From Chitinophagaceae bacterium (GTDB taxonomy: Bacteria; Bacteroidota; Bacteroidia; Chitinophagales; Chitinophagaceae): 42,655 nt of DNA. The stretch is taken from assembly GCA_027486835.1 (NCBI GenBank), contig JAIXOJ010000004.1:1-42655 (forward strand), written 5' to 3'. Below the pieces are notes generated by a model, which was not told the DNA's origin, did no database searches, and saw nothing but the letters and a program-made list of their open reading frames with translations. The translations under genes were made by a program, and so were the position numbers. Positions 17,369-24,987 of the stretch are shown here, piece after piece. Each line of letters opens with the position of its first letter. The first letter of the stretch is position 1.

Positions 17369-17529
17369 TTTTTGCAATTATTGGCTTCGGTATTAAAAAC
17401 TATTTCCTCAATAGACGCCAACCCTTTTTCGATGGAATTCATTGTATGAGTAGAACATAATGCTTCCTATTCGATTAGAAATTATCAGGTTTATTTAATT
17501 TTTATTTCAATTCTACTAATAATCTATTT
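17369..17529. other. Intergenic remnant upstream of the RidA gene
   Basis: Directly after R1 copy g both strands are open. The + strand frame ends RRQPFFDGIHCMSRT at 17460. The - strand reads MNSIEKGLASIEEIVFNTEA from 17442 into the repeat and looks more protein-like, suggesting a gene start cut off by R1. Neither can be assigned to a family. Confidence 0.3.
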
Positions 17530-17913
17530 ATGAACAGACAATTAATAAGTTCAGGTTCAACTTTTGAAAGTGAAATAGGGTATTCACGCGCCGTTGTTGC
17601 CGGTGACTGGGTCTTTGTTTCAGGCACTACGGGTTTTGACTATCAAACAATGACAATTTCAGCGGACATTGAAAGTCAAACAGAGCAATGCTTTAGGAAT
17701 ATAATAAATGCACTTGAGCAAGCAGGTTCTGGTTTGAAAGATGTGGTTCGTGTAACTTACATATTACCTCAAGGCAACGAATTTTCAAAATGTTGGTCTA
17801 TTTTGAGGAAGTATTTTGGAGAAATAAGACCAGCAGCGACAATGATATCTGCTGGACTTTCCGACCCTAGAATGAAAATTGAAATAGAAGTAACAGCTTT
17901 AAAAAGAAAATAA
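17530..17913 (+). CDS. RidA family (YjgF/YER057c/UK114) enamine/imine deaminase-like protein
   Basis: 127 residues, the usual family length. Visible signature: N-terminal YSRAVVAGDWVFVSGTTGFD, central QCFRNIINALEQAGSGLKDV, then VRVTYIL, and C-terminal IRPAATMISAGLSDPRMKIE ending IEVTA. RidA proteins hydrolyse reactive enamine/imine intermediates in the cytoplasm as trimers. The classical arginine lies in SDPRMKIEIE rather than the exact RidA position, so membership in another Rid subgroup is possible. Flanked by R1 copy g and by R2 plus R1 copy h. Confidence 0.9.
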   Translation: MNRQLISSGSTFESEIGYSRAVVAGDWVFVSGTTGFDYQTMTISADIESQTEQCFRNIINALEQAGSGLKDVVRVTYILPQGNEFSKCWSILRKYFGEIRPAATMISAGLSDPRMKIEIEVTALKRK

Positions 17914-17969
17914 ACGTTTTTTTAAAGTTGTACTTTGGTGTCGTACAAAGTTTTGTGGCAGTTACCATT

Positions 17970-18040
17970 GCGGCGTAGAGTTCCTGAAATGGAGTCGCTT
18001 GACGTAGTCTCCCGACTACGTCATTGTGTTTTCAAATCTC
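17970..18040 (+). repeat. R2 repeat, copy 4, fused to R1
   Basis: GCGGCGTAGAGTTCCTGAAA through the first TCCC-loop hairpin, then TTCAAATCTC, breaking in the loop of the second hairpin and joining R1 copy h without spacer. Confidence 0.8.
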
Positions 18041-18348
18041 CGCTAAAGCACGTCAAATCAACTCGCTGCTCCCACACTCGTGCCGCGTGTGGATTCGCTA
18101 AAATGATACCCCGCCAAGAACAAAAGCGGGATTTCATACACTACAATCCTGTTGTTTCGGGCTTAGTAACAGAACCCCAATATTGGAAATATAGCAGTGC
18201 AATAGATAATTTTGGTGGTAAGGGTATACCTTGAATTGATTTTCTTTGACCATTTTATATTCGTAGGAACCGTAGCGAATCCACACGAGAAACACGTGCG
18301 GTAGCTGCGAAGATTGTTGCGAAGTGGTGTGGGAGTGAGGTAGCGGGG
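18039..18348 (+). mobile_element. R1 repeat, copy h
   Basis: 5' terminus TCCGCTAAAGCACGTC joined to R2; 3' terminus GAGTGAGGTAGCGGGG. Transposase remnant (EQKRDFIHYNPVVSGLVTE) open until a frameshift near GGTATACC. The frame of the following toxin stub opens at its very last base. Confidence 0.85.
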
Positions 18349-18425
18349 CATTTGTTCCTATTGATACCTACAAAAATGGTAGCGAAGAATGTGGTAAAAA
18401 TGGTGATTTTAGTTTTCAATATTAA
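18348..18425 (+). pseudogene. Toxin C-terminal stub
   Basis: Open frame AFVPIDTYKNGSEECGKNG then DFSFQY, TAA at 18423-18425, starting exactly at the end of R1 copy h, with no start codon of its own. It ends 15 bp before the next lipoprotein gene. Composition and placement suggest the tail of a toxin whose upstream part was lost when R1 came to lie here. Family unknown. Confidence 0.5.
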
Positions 18426-18440
18426 AGAATAATTATTTTT

Positions 18441-19010
18441 ATGTGGAATGCTTTATTAACCTTGTTTGCTATGTTTCTTTTTGGAGTTAGTGGATGTGAA
18501 AATAAAACGCAGAAGACAGAGCAAATTTTGCCAAATGATACACTGACGCTGGAAAAAGGCAATGTAGTGTCATATATTTCGGAAATAGAGTTTGATACTA
18601 ATAGTATTGAATATGTATTTAAAAATAACAAACTATTTACAAATGATATGCTAAAAAAAGTAGGAAGAAAGATTATTAATCATTCTGAAAGCTTTAATGA
18701 TTTGTGGGGTGAATTATTTTTGGAAAATAATATTACAGTAAGGCAATTGATAAATTATTCGTATTTAAATCCTAGATTAAAAGAAGTAATTATTGAAATG
18801 ACCTCTAACTACTTATTTAATATTTTAGAGGGTAGAGAATTAGAAAGAATACAAAAGGCGGGCAAAGCTGATCTTAATTATCAGATTAGTATTGATGTAG
18901 ATAAAGATTCAGTATGGTTAAATAATAAGTTTTCTTTTTATTATACTGACTCTACAGCTAAACAATGCCAGGCACTAAAGGATTCTATTTTTCAAATATT
19001 AAGGAGGTAA
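18441..19010 (+). CDS. Small lipoprotein, candidate orphan immunity protein
   Basis: 189 residues. N-terminal lipoprotein signal MWNALLTLFAMFLFGVSGCE with cysteine 19 after a GVSG lipobox. Mostly helical and charged afterwards; no known domain is seen. The toxin-like stub ends 15 bp upstream and R1 copy i starts 25 bp downstream, so the gene is a complete unit between two repeats. Immunity function is inferred only from this context. Confidence 0.75.
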   Translation: MWNALLTLFAMFLFGVSGCENKTQKTEQILPNDTLTLEKGNVVSYISEIEFDTNSIEYVFKNNKLFTNDMLKKVGRKIINHSESFNDLWGELFLENNITVRQLINYSYLNPRLKEVIIEMTSNYLFNILEGRELERIQKAGKADLNYQISIDVDKDSVWLNNKFSFYYTDSTAKQCQALKDSIFQILRR

Positions 19011-19035
19011 TTTTACTTAAAAGGTTAATACCATA

Positions 19036-19396
19036 CCCCGCTACAGCACGTCAAAATCAACTCGCTGCTCCCCCGCGCTGGGGCACGTCAAAATCAGGGT
19101 ATTGCAAAGAATAGCCGCTCCCGCACGCGTGCCGCATGTGGATTCGCAAAAATGATACCCCACCAAGAACAAAAGCGGGATTACATACACTACAATCCTG
19201 TTGTTTCTGGCTTAGTAAAAGAACCCCAATATTGAAAGTAGATCATTGCTATGGATTATTTTTTTGATAAGGGGATACTTGAATTGATTTTCTTTGACCA
19301 TTTTATATTCGTATATACCGTAGCGAATCCACACGTGAAATATGTGCGGTAGCAGCGAAGATGGTAACGAAGTGGTGTGGGCGTGCGGTAGCGGGG
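19036..19396 (+). mobile_element. R1 repeat, copy i (5' arm partly duplicated)
   Basis: Begins CCCCGCTACAGCACGTC, then after GCTGCTCCC starts again as CCGCGCTGGGGCACGTC and continues with the ATCAGGGTATTGC insert found in copies a and c. It ends with the perfect terminus CGTGCGGTAGCGGGG. The doubled arm looks like the product of recombination or insertion between two R1 subtypes. Confidence 0.8.
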
Positions 19397-19446
19397 AGAC
19401 ACAACAAGCTGTTTGAAATTAAAAATTAGAAATAAAATGATGATGA

Positions 19447-19842
19447 ATGAAAATGGTAGACCAAAATACTAACGGCAAACAAGGATTGATGTTTTTGGCT
19501 TTCTTCTTTTTTGTAGTTATTGTATATAGTGTATTGGAGGTTTATATAAGAAAGGATGTAAAGCAAAATGGCATTTATTCAAAATGTTATGTAAAGGATG
19601 TTTTGGGGTATAAAGGAGGAGTTAGGATAGATGTCGATTATTCCTTTAAAGGGAAACAGTATAAATCTCTTATAAATTATACTGGCAGTGGCGTGGCTAA
19701 GGGGGAGCAATATTTTATCATGCTTTTACCAAATGAACCGAGTGTCATTACTTTTGAAAACAATCCAGTGCCAAGCTGCTTATTGAATACAGATGCCCCC
19801 TATGATGGATGGCAACATAAACCAACCTGCGAAAGCCATTGA
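19447..19842 (+). CDS. Small membrane-anchored hypothetical protein
   Basis: 131 residues with one membrane segment near the N-terminus (GLMFLAFFFFVVIVYSVLEV, about residues 13-32) and a beta-rich outer part (VRIDVDYSFKGKQYKSLINY). The layout is like single-pass DUF3592-type or immunity-like proteins, but no family is firm. Another frame, TTSCLKLKIRNK ending NENGRPKY at the TAA 19470-19472, overlaps the gene start by 26 bp, the same geometry as the RHS/immunity overlap at 12071; this could be a toxin stub. Between R1 copies i and j. Confidence 0.7.
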   Translation: MKMVDQNTNGKQGLMFLAFFFFVVIVYSVLEVYIRKDVKQNGIYSKCYVKDVLGYKGGVRIDVDYSFKGKQYKSLINYTGSGVAKGEQYFIMLLPNEPSVITFENNPVPSCLLNTDAPYDGWQHKPTCESH

Positions 19843-19861
19843 TTTTAATAAATAGCAAAAG

Positions 19862-20173
19862 CCCCGCTGCCGCAAGTCAAATCAACTTCCCTGCCCAGCA
19901 CGCGTGCCGCGTGTGGATTCGCTAAAATGATACCCCGTCAAGATCAATAGCTGGATTACATACACTTCATTCCTCTATTTTCGGGCTTAGTTCCAGAACT
20001 CTACAACATTGGAAGTTTAGCAGTACTATAGATTATTTTGATAGCAAGGGTATACTTGAATTGAGTTTCTTTGAGCATTTTATATTCGTATATATCGTAG
20101 CGAATCCACACGTGAAACACTTGCAGTAGCAGCGAAGATGGTAGCGAAGTGGTGTGGACGTACAGTAGCTGGG
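19862..20173 (+). mobile_element. R1 repeat, copy j
   Basis: Starts CCCCGCTGCCGCAAGTC, ends GTACAGTAGCTGGG. Shares diagnostic changes with copy g. The transposase remnant is broken by TAG early on. Confidence 0.8.
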
Positions 20174-20194
20174 CTTAACGCAATACTTAATTTT

Positions 20195-20857
20195 ATGAGA
20201 ATTTACTTATTCATACTGTTGCTTTTTTTAGTGTCTTGTTCTGGTATTAAAGGGATGATAGAATCGGATACTTTCGATTATGAAGTTTCAAATTACCAAT
20301 TAGCGAATATTGACACACTAGTTCACATTGGTTGTGGCTACGGTTTTTTCGATGGCATTATATCCAGTAAGTATCAAAAATTACATTTTATACTTGAAGA
20401 TGATACGTTAAGTAAGTATGGAGATATCATCAAAAAGAATTTGGCAAGCAAGGTTAAGAACTCTAAGTATGAACCCACTTTTGGTACAAACTCAAGGATT
20501 GTTTTTGGAAGTTCTGATTCGATTCCACTACCAACTGGGAAGTATGAAAGAGTACTCTGTCGAATATCTTTTCATTGCTTCAAAAACCGTGAAAAAATGG
20601 TTACTGAACTGGCTAGAATATTAAGTCCTACAGGAACTTTAATAATTGTGGAAAAGATAGGTTGTTTCTCTGGTGAAGGTCGCAAACATTGTAAGGAACA
20701 TTCGATCTCAAAAGATGAGGTGATTCAATCATTTAGTCAACTCGAATTAGTTGACTCTTTACCGCTACTTGAAAACATTTCCTTTCTATTTAAATTTAAG
20801 AAAAGGAAAGTAGATAATAACATACAACAAAAATTAGCTTCTGTTAATCCAAATTAG
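20195..20857 (+). CDS. Lipoprotein-signal protein with class I SAM methyltransferase fold
   Basis: 220 residues from the ATG at 20195; upstream in-frame codons lie in R1 copy j. The N-terminus is a strong lipoprotein signal (MRIYLFILLLFLVSCSG, cysteine 15). Then comes a methyltransferase-like motif I (LVHIGCGYGFFDG, about 42-54) and, after an acidic strand end (ILEDD), a motif like post-I. Later there is GKYERVLCRISFHCFKNREK, with MVTELARILSPTGTLIIVEK as the typical motif IV-V region. SAM is not expected outside the cytoplasm, so an exported enzyme is odd: either the fold serves another role, such as binding a toxin, or the signal is not used. Cargo of the repeat array, candidate immunity gene. 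Confidence 0.75.
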   Translation: MRIYLFILLLFLVSCSGIKGMIESDTFDYEVSNYQLANIDTLVHIGCGYGFFDGIISSKYQKLHFILEDDTLSKYGDIIKKNLASKVKNSKYEPTFGTNSRIVFGSSDSIPLPTGKYERVLCRISFHCFKNREKMVTELARILSPTGTLIIVEKIGCFSGEGRKHCKEHSISKDEVIQSFSQLELVDSLPLLENISFLFKFKKRKVDNNIQQKLASVNPN

Positions 20858-20870
20858 ACTCATGTAATTA

Positions 20871-20940
20871 CTAGCAGCTCCCGCACGCGAGCCGCGTGTG
20901 GCTTCGCTAAGATGATACCCAGCCAAAACAAATGCGGTAG
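20871..20940 (+). mobile_element. R1 repeat, copy k (5' hairpin fragment)
   Basis: Only GCAGCTCCCGCACGCGAGCC through the 5' hairpin to GATGATACCCAGCC remains, then a TGCGGTAG end joined by deletion. Confidence 0.7.
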
Positions 20941-21053
20941 TACAAACACTTCAGTTTTCCAGCCTCTTGTGTTTACCAATTGAGCTGTGCATAAGCGTTG
21001 CGATAATTTTAAACCTTTAGGAAAATGATAAACACAACAGTTACATTTGACCA

Positions 21054-21281
21054 ATGAAAACTTTAACGTTGAATATACCAGACACTTTGGAAATTGATAA
21101 TAGAGATTTAGCAATGCTTGTTTCTACAAAGCTTTATGAACAAGGAAAACTCTCACTAGGTCAAGCAGCAGAGGTTGCTGGATTATCTAAAAGAACATTT
21201 GCAGAATTATTAGGTAGCTACAATGTTTCAATTTTTAATTTTCATGCAGCAGACTTAACAAGCGACGTAGCAAATGCCTAA
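21054..21281 (+). CDS. UPF0175 family antitoxin
   Basis: 75 residues. The pattern TLTLNIPDTLEIDNRDLAML, then KLYEQGKLSLGQAAEVAGLS, KRTFAELLGSYNVSIFNF is that of UPF0175, a helix-turn-helix-like antitoxin family normally paired with DUF3368 PIN-domain toxins. The stop overlaps the start of the toxin pseudogene by 8 bp (ATGCCTAA), the usual coupled layout. The antitoxin itself looks intact though its toxin is dead. Confidence 0.85.
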   Translation: MKTLTLNIPDTLEIDNRDLAMLVSTKLYEQGKLSLGQAAEVAGLSKRTFAELLGSYNVSIFNFHAADLTSDVANA

Positions 21282-21699
21282 AACCATCATTTCAGATACA
21301 AGTTGCTTTATCATCCTCACAAATATTGGAGAACTTGAGCTTTTGCATAAAGTTTATGGGGAAATCATTACAACCATAGACATTGCAACTGAATATGGTG
21401 ATGCTTGACCGGAATGGGTAGAGATTAGAAAGGTTACTGACACTTACAAACAGCAACTATTAGAATTATAAATAGACAAAGGCGAATCCAGCGCAATTGC
21501 ATTAGCTCTAGAAATACCCAATAGCACAGTAATTTTAGATGACTACAAAGCAAGGAAAATTGCTTCTAGACTTGGATTAACTTATACAGGTACTATTGGG
21601 GTTATCATAAAAGCAAAATTGAAGGGAATAATTCCTACTATTAAACCAATACTTGAAAAAATAAAGCTGACTGATTTCCGTTTGTCAATTGAAATCTAA
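21274..21699 (+). pseudogene. DUF3368/PIN-domain toxin with two in-frame stops
   Basis: Conceptual translation starts MPKTIISDTSCFIILTNIGE and runs in one frame to 21699, but TGA (21406-21408) and TAA (21469-21471) interrupt it. The remaining sequence keeps PIN acidic positions (ISDTS, a Glu in TEYGD, ESSAIALALE, VILDDYKARKIA), as expected for a metal-dependent ribonuclease. About 142 codons, normal family length. Because the motifs are otherwise preserved, the inactivation seems recent, or stop codons may be sequencing errors. Confidence 0.85.
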
Positions 21700-21860
21700 T
21701 TGCAAGCATTAAAGGAAGCAAAAGAATAGATAAAATGGAAAAACGCCTACAAACACACACCATTTGGCTTGGGATGATTAGTGATTAACGAATGTTTCCA
21801 CTGAATTTGTACTTCATTATTCTTTTAAGTTAGGGTCAATATAACCCCCACTTGAAAATT

Positions 21861-22026
21861 CCCCCTTGATGGCGCACGTCAAATTAATTCGCTGCTCCCG
21901 CACGCGTGCCGCGTGTGGCTTCGCTAAGATGATACCCACCTCTAAGAACAAAGGCAGGATTAAAAACACCACAATCCTTTTGTTACTGGCTTAGTAACAG
22001 AACCCCAATATGGGAAGTATAGCTAG
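21861..22026 (+). mobile_element. R1 repeat, copy l (3' half missing)
   Basis: 5' arm with TGGCGCACGTCAAATTAATT, hairpin GCACGCGTGCCGCGTGTGG, and a decayed transposase remnant up to CAATATGGGAAGTATAGC, then homology ends. It is the last R1 copy in the window and marks the island edge. Confidence 0.8.
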
Positions 22027-22174
22027 CCGAAATATTATGTGGTTATTTCCACCGATTAGTTCATTTTTTATCCCGTGATATTCACTTATTTTATCCTGTA
22101 CTAATGCTAGAACCAAAAATGAGTAGGGAAACCATGAAAATGAGAAGAATTCACTAGTTATCAATAAGTGAATC

Positions 22175-22245
22175 CCCCCAAACTTTGAAAATCTCCCCCC
22201 CAATTCCTAAATCCCCCGCTTCTTCCCCTTATTCCCCCCTCCTTT
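22175..22245 (-). other. G-tract cluster at the 3' end of the outer-membrane protein gene
   Basis: On the - strand five or more runs of four to seven G lie within about 70 bp, spanning the end of the gene (encoding GGGNKGKKRGI) and the region after the stop. Such spacing could form a G-quadruplex in the mRNA or coding strand. Confidence 0.5.
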
Positions 22246-24987
22246 AAAATCATCATTAGAAAAATCATCTTTCCCCTTTCCAGCACTTTTTTTCTGGCTG
22301 CCGGGGAATTTGCGTAGGTTGTAAGTGAAAGTGAGTAGTAAATAGCGTTGGAGTACATTGTTTTGTACGTCTTGCACATAGTTACTGGTGGCATTTCGGC
22401 TTACACTATTGTTTTGATCGAGCAAGTCAAACACACTTATTTTCAGCTCACCTTGCTTTTTATTGAATAGCTGTTTGGCAAAACTAGCGTTCCATAGTGG
22501 CAGATTGGCGTTGTAGCCAGCGGTAAGTCCGCTGTTGTAAGCATAATCAAAATCGCAGCCAAGCACCCAGCCCCCATTGAAGGTGTAAGTGGGTTCTATG
22601 GAAAAGGTAGTTCGATAAAAATCTTTATTGTTTTGGGGTTTGATAGAATAGCGGATGAAGTTGTAAGCATAGCTGGTATTGAAGTTCAAATCTAGCTTTT
22701 CATTCAGGTTCATGGTCCAATTGATGGCCTCGCTTAGTTGGGTATTGTTGGTGTAATTGATGGCAGCATTAATCAGGTTTACATCTCTGTTATAGGATGT
22801 GGTGGTAATAAAGTTCAGGTTGCTTTTGGGCTTGCGCAATTGGAAACCGTAGTTTATAGTCGCCCTTAGATTGAAGCTGCCATTTTGGTTTGCATAAGTG
22901 GTGGTTTGATTGCCATTATCCAATTGCGTTGTACTGTTAACCACTTTGTTTTGCACTAAACCTCCGCTAGCGAGGACAGAGATGTTTCTATAATTATAGG
23001 GGTTAACAAAAGTGTACAAAAAACGCAGGTTGTGTGCAAATTCCTGACCTAGATTGGGGTTGCCCGTTACAATATTGGCTTGGTTAGAATTATTAGGCAC
23101 AGGTTGCAAATTGGCAATGCTTGGCTGCGAAGTTCGACCGCTATAGTTAATACGAATGCTGTGTTTTTTGCTGTAGGTGTACATATAGCTAGCGGTAGGA
23201 TAGAAATTTTGAAAGTTGCGGTCGAAATGCGTGCCTTTACTAATGTTGTCGCTGCGCAAATTGGCAAATTGAATACCGTTAGAAATATTGAAGTTCACAT
23301 GTTCGGTCTTAAATCGATAGCCCAATGTAAACCTGTTGGAACTGCTCTGGTTGAAAAACTCATTGCTTAGGCTGTCAACGGTATTGTCATATTGCTGGGT
23401 GCTGCTATCGAAAGCATAAGTTGCTTTATTGCTGGTGTTGCGGTTGATGTGATAGCCGTGGCTTAGTTGCAACACATGATTTTCTACAATAGGAATGGTG
23501 TAAGAAATATGACTTCCAAGACCATATTTATTAGCCACATGATTGTTAATTTGATTAACCAGTTTGATGGAATATTGGGGTGCAAAATATTCATTAAGAG
23601 CATAATTGGTTCCAGCATTTTCATCGTTGTTGAGGCTACCTGAAAGGCTTACAGATAATGTATGGCCTTTGGCTTTGAACCGATGCTTGAAGGTCACATT
23701 CAATTCGCCACTTACCCCTTTGCTTCCACTGCTCGTGTTTTGGTTAAGGTAGTTTTGAAATAAACGGACGCTATCTGCTTCCTTTACTTTCACGGTATTA
23801 GCAAAAGTTTGGTTGAGGTTGTCGCTCTTGCTAAAAGAGATGTCTGGGCGAATAATCAACATATTCATGCTGTCGAATGATTGTTCGATGTTCAAATTCA
23901 ACCTATGATTGATGTTGTTGCGGTTGGAATTATTGGTATTATAAGAAAAATAAGAAGTATCGCTATTAGGTATAAACCGCTCCGTATTGCTTCTGGAATC
24001 TCGGTTGGTATTCAGCTTATTGAAAAAATAACTACCCGATACATCACAATGTTTGCCCCAAATATCTGTAAAGTTGAGTCCCGTGGCTTTGGTTTCTGTG
24101 ATGCCAGCCCTGCTTTTACCACTGCCCCCGCCATCCGTAGCCGTAAAACCTTGAATATTGATGTTATTAGCTTGCGCAAGCAACGTAATTTTCTGGTCGT
24201 TTTTAAATCTGCTTAAATTGATATTGCCTTCATAATGCCCTTGGTCGCCTGCAGCCGCTACTGCTTTTCCAAACAGCCCTTTCTTTTTATTCTTCTTCGT
24301 GGTGATGTTGATGGTTTTAATTCTAGTGCCATCATCAAACCCACTGAAAGCACTTTGATCGCTCATGGCATCGTAAATCTGTATTTTGTCCACAATGTCG
24401 GGCGGTAGGTTTTTGGTAGCCAACTTAGGGTCGTTACCAAAGAATCGTTTGCCATCTACAAAAATGCGTTTCACCTCTTCGCCTTGGGCATTTACGTTGC
24501 CATCTTTGTCCACCAATACGCCCGGCAACTTCTTTAATAAATCTTCCACCACCGCATTCGGCTTGGTTTTATAGCTGCCAGCATTGTATTCAATCGTGTC
24601 ATTTTTCACCAGCATCGGGCTTTGTTGCACCACCACTTCCGCCAATTCCTTGGGTGCCAGCTTCATGTAGATATTGCCAAAATCGTTCAATGGATGTTCT
24701 TTGGATAGCTTAAAACTGCGATTAACGGTATAGTAGCCCTGAAAGCTAAACTGCACTTCATATTTACCAAAAGGAATGTGGGCAACATTAAAGCTGCCCC
24801 CTTCTTTGCATAAATCAAGTATTTCAGTAGTCGTGTCTGCTTGGTCAATTATCTTGATAGAAGCAAATTTTAAGGATTGTTTCCCCACGGTATCCATCAA
24901 TTTTCCAGAAATGCTTCCAGAAGTTTGGGCATAGAGCAATGATGAGAACAAGCAACAAAAACAAAAAAGCAATCGAGATTTTAGCAT
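22207..24987 (-). CDS. Outer-membrane beta-barrel protein, TonB-dependent-receptor-like
   Basis: 926 residues from the ATG at 24987, chosen because it gives a signal peptide (MLKSRLLFCFCCLFSSLLYA, then QTSGS); the open frame extends 35 codons upstream. Order: CarboxypepD_reg-like domain about 22-105 (SGSISGKLMDTVGKQSLKFA, FGKYEVQFSFQGY), plug-like region about 110-230 (VVEDLLKKLPGVLVDKDGNV, VFVDGKRFFGNDPK-type loop), then a long barrel like the OMP_b-brl_3 family (many RIN, YxY and NP turns). Such proteins transport or bind nutrients at the outer membrane, usually energised by TonB; substrate not evident and no SusD partner nearby. A Gly/Lys tail closes the protein. Confidence 0.9.
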   Translation of the reverse strand: MLKSRLLFCFCCLFSSLLYAQTSGSISGKLMDTVGKQSLKFASIKIIDQADTTTEILDLCKEGGSFNVAHIPFGKYEVQFSFQGYYTVNRSFKLSKEHPLNDFGNIYMKLAPKELAEVVVQQSPMLVKNDTIEYNAGSYKTKPNAVVEDLLKKLPGVLVDKDGNVNAQGEEVKRIFVDGKRFFGNDPKLATKNLPPDIVDKIQIYDAMSDQSAFSGFDDGTRIKTINITTKKNKKKGLFGKAVAAAGDQGHYEGNINLSRFKNDQKITLLAQANNINIQGFTATDGGGSGKSRAGITETKATGLNFTDIWGKHCDVSGSYFFNKLNTNRDSRSNTERFIPNSDTSYFSYNTNNSNRNNINHRLNLNIEQSFDSMNMLIIRPDISFSKSDNLNQTFANTVKVKEADSVRLFQNYLNQNTSSGSKGVSGELNVTFKHRFKAKGHTLSVSLSGSLNNDENAGTNYALNEYFAPQYSIKLVNQINNHVANKYGLGSHISYTIPIVENHVLQLSHGYHINRNTSNKATYAFDSSTQQYDNTVDSLSNEFFNQSSSNRFTLGYRFKTEHVNFNISNGIQFANLRSDNISKGTHFDRNFQNFYPTASYMYTYSKKHSIRINYSGRTSQPSIANLQPVPNNSNQANIVTGNPNLGQEFAHNLRFLYTFVNPYNYRNISVLASGGLVQNKVVNSTTQLDNGNQTTTYANQNGSFNLRATINYGFQLRKPKSNLNFITTTSYNRDVNLINAAINYTNNTQLSEAINWTMNLNEKLDLNFNTSYAYNFIRYSIKPQNNKDFYRTTFSIEPTYTFNGGWVLGCDFDYAYNSGLTAGYNANLPLWNASFAKQLFNKKQGELKISVFDLLDQNNSVSRNATSNYVQDVQNNVLQRYLLLTFTYNLRKFPGSQKKSAGKGKDDFSNDDFKGGGNKGKKRGI

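Noticed and set aside
479-22026. Integron cassette array with attC sites
   Set aside because: The gene-repeat-gene layout is similar, but R1 is about 310 bp, lacks a recognisable integron core site, encodes transposase debris, and no integrase is in the window.
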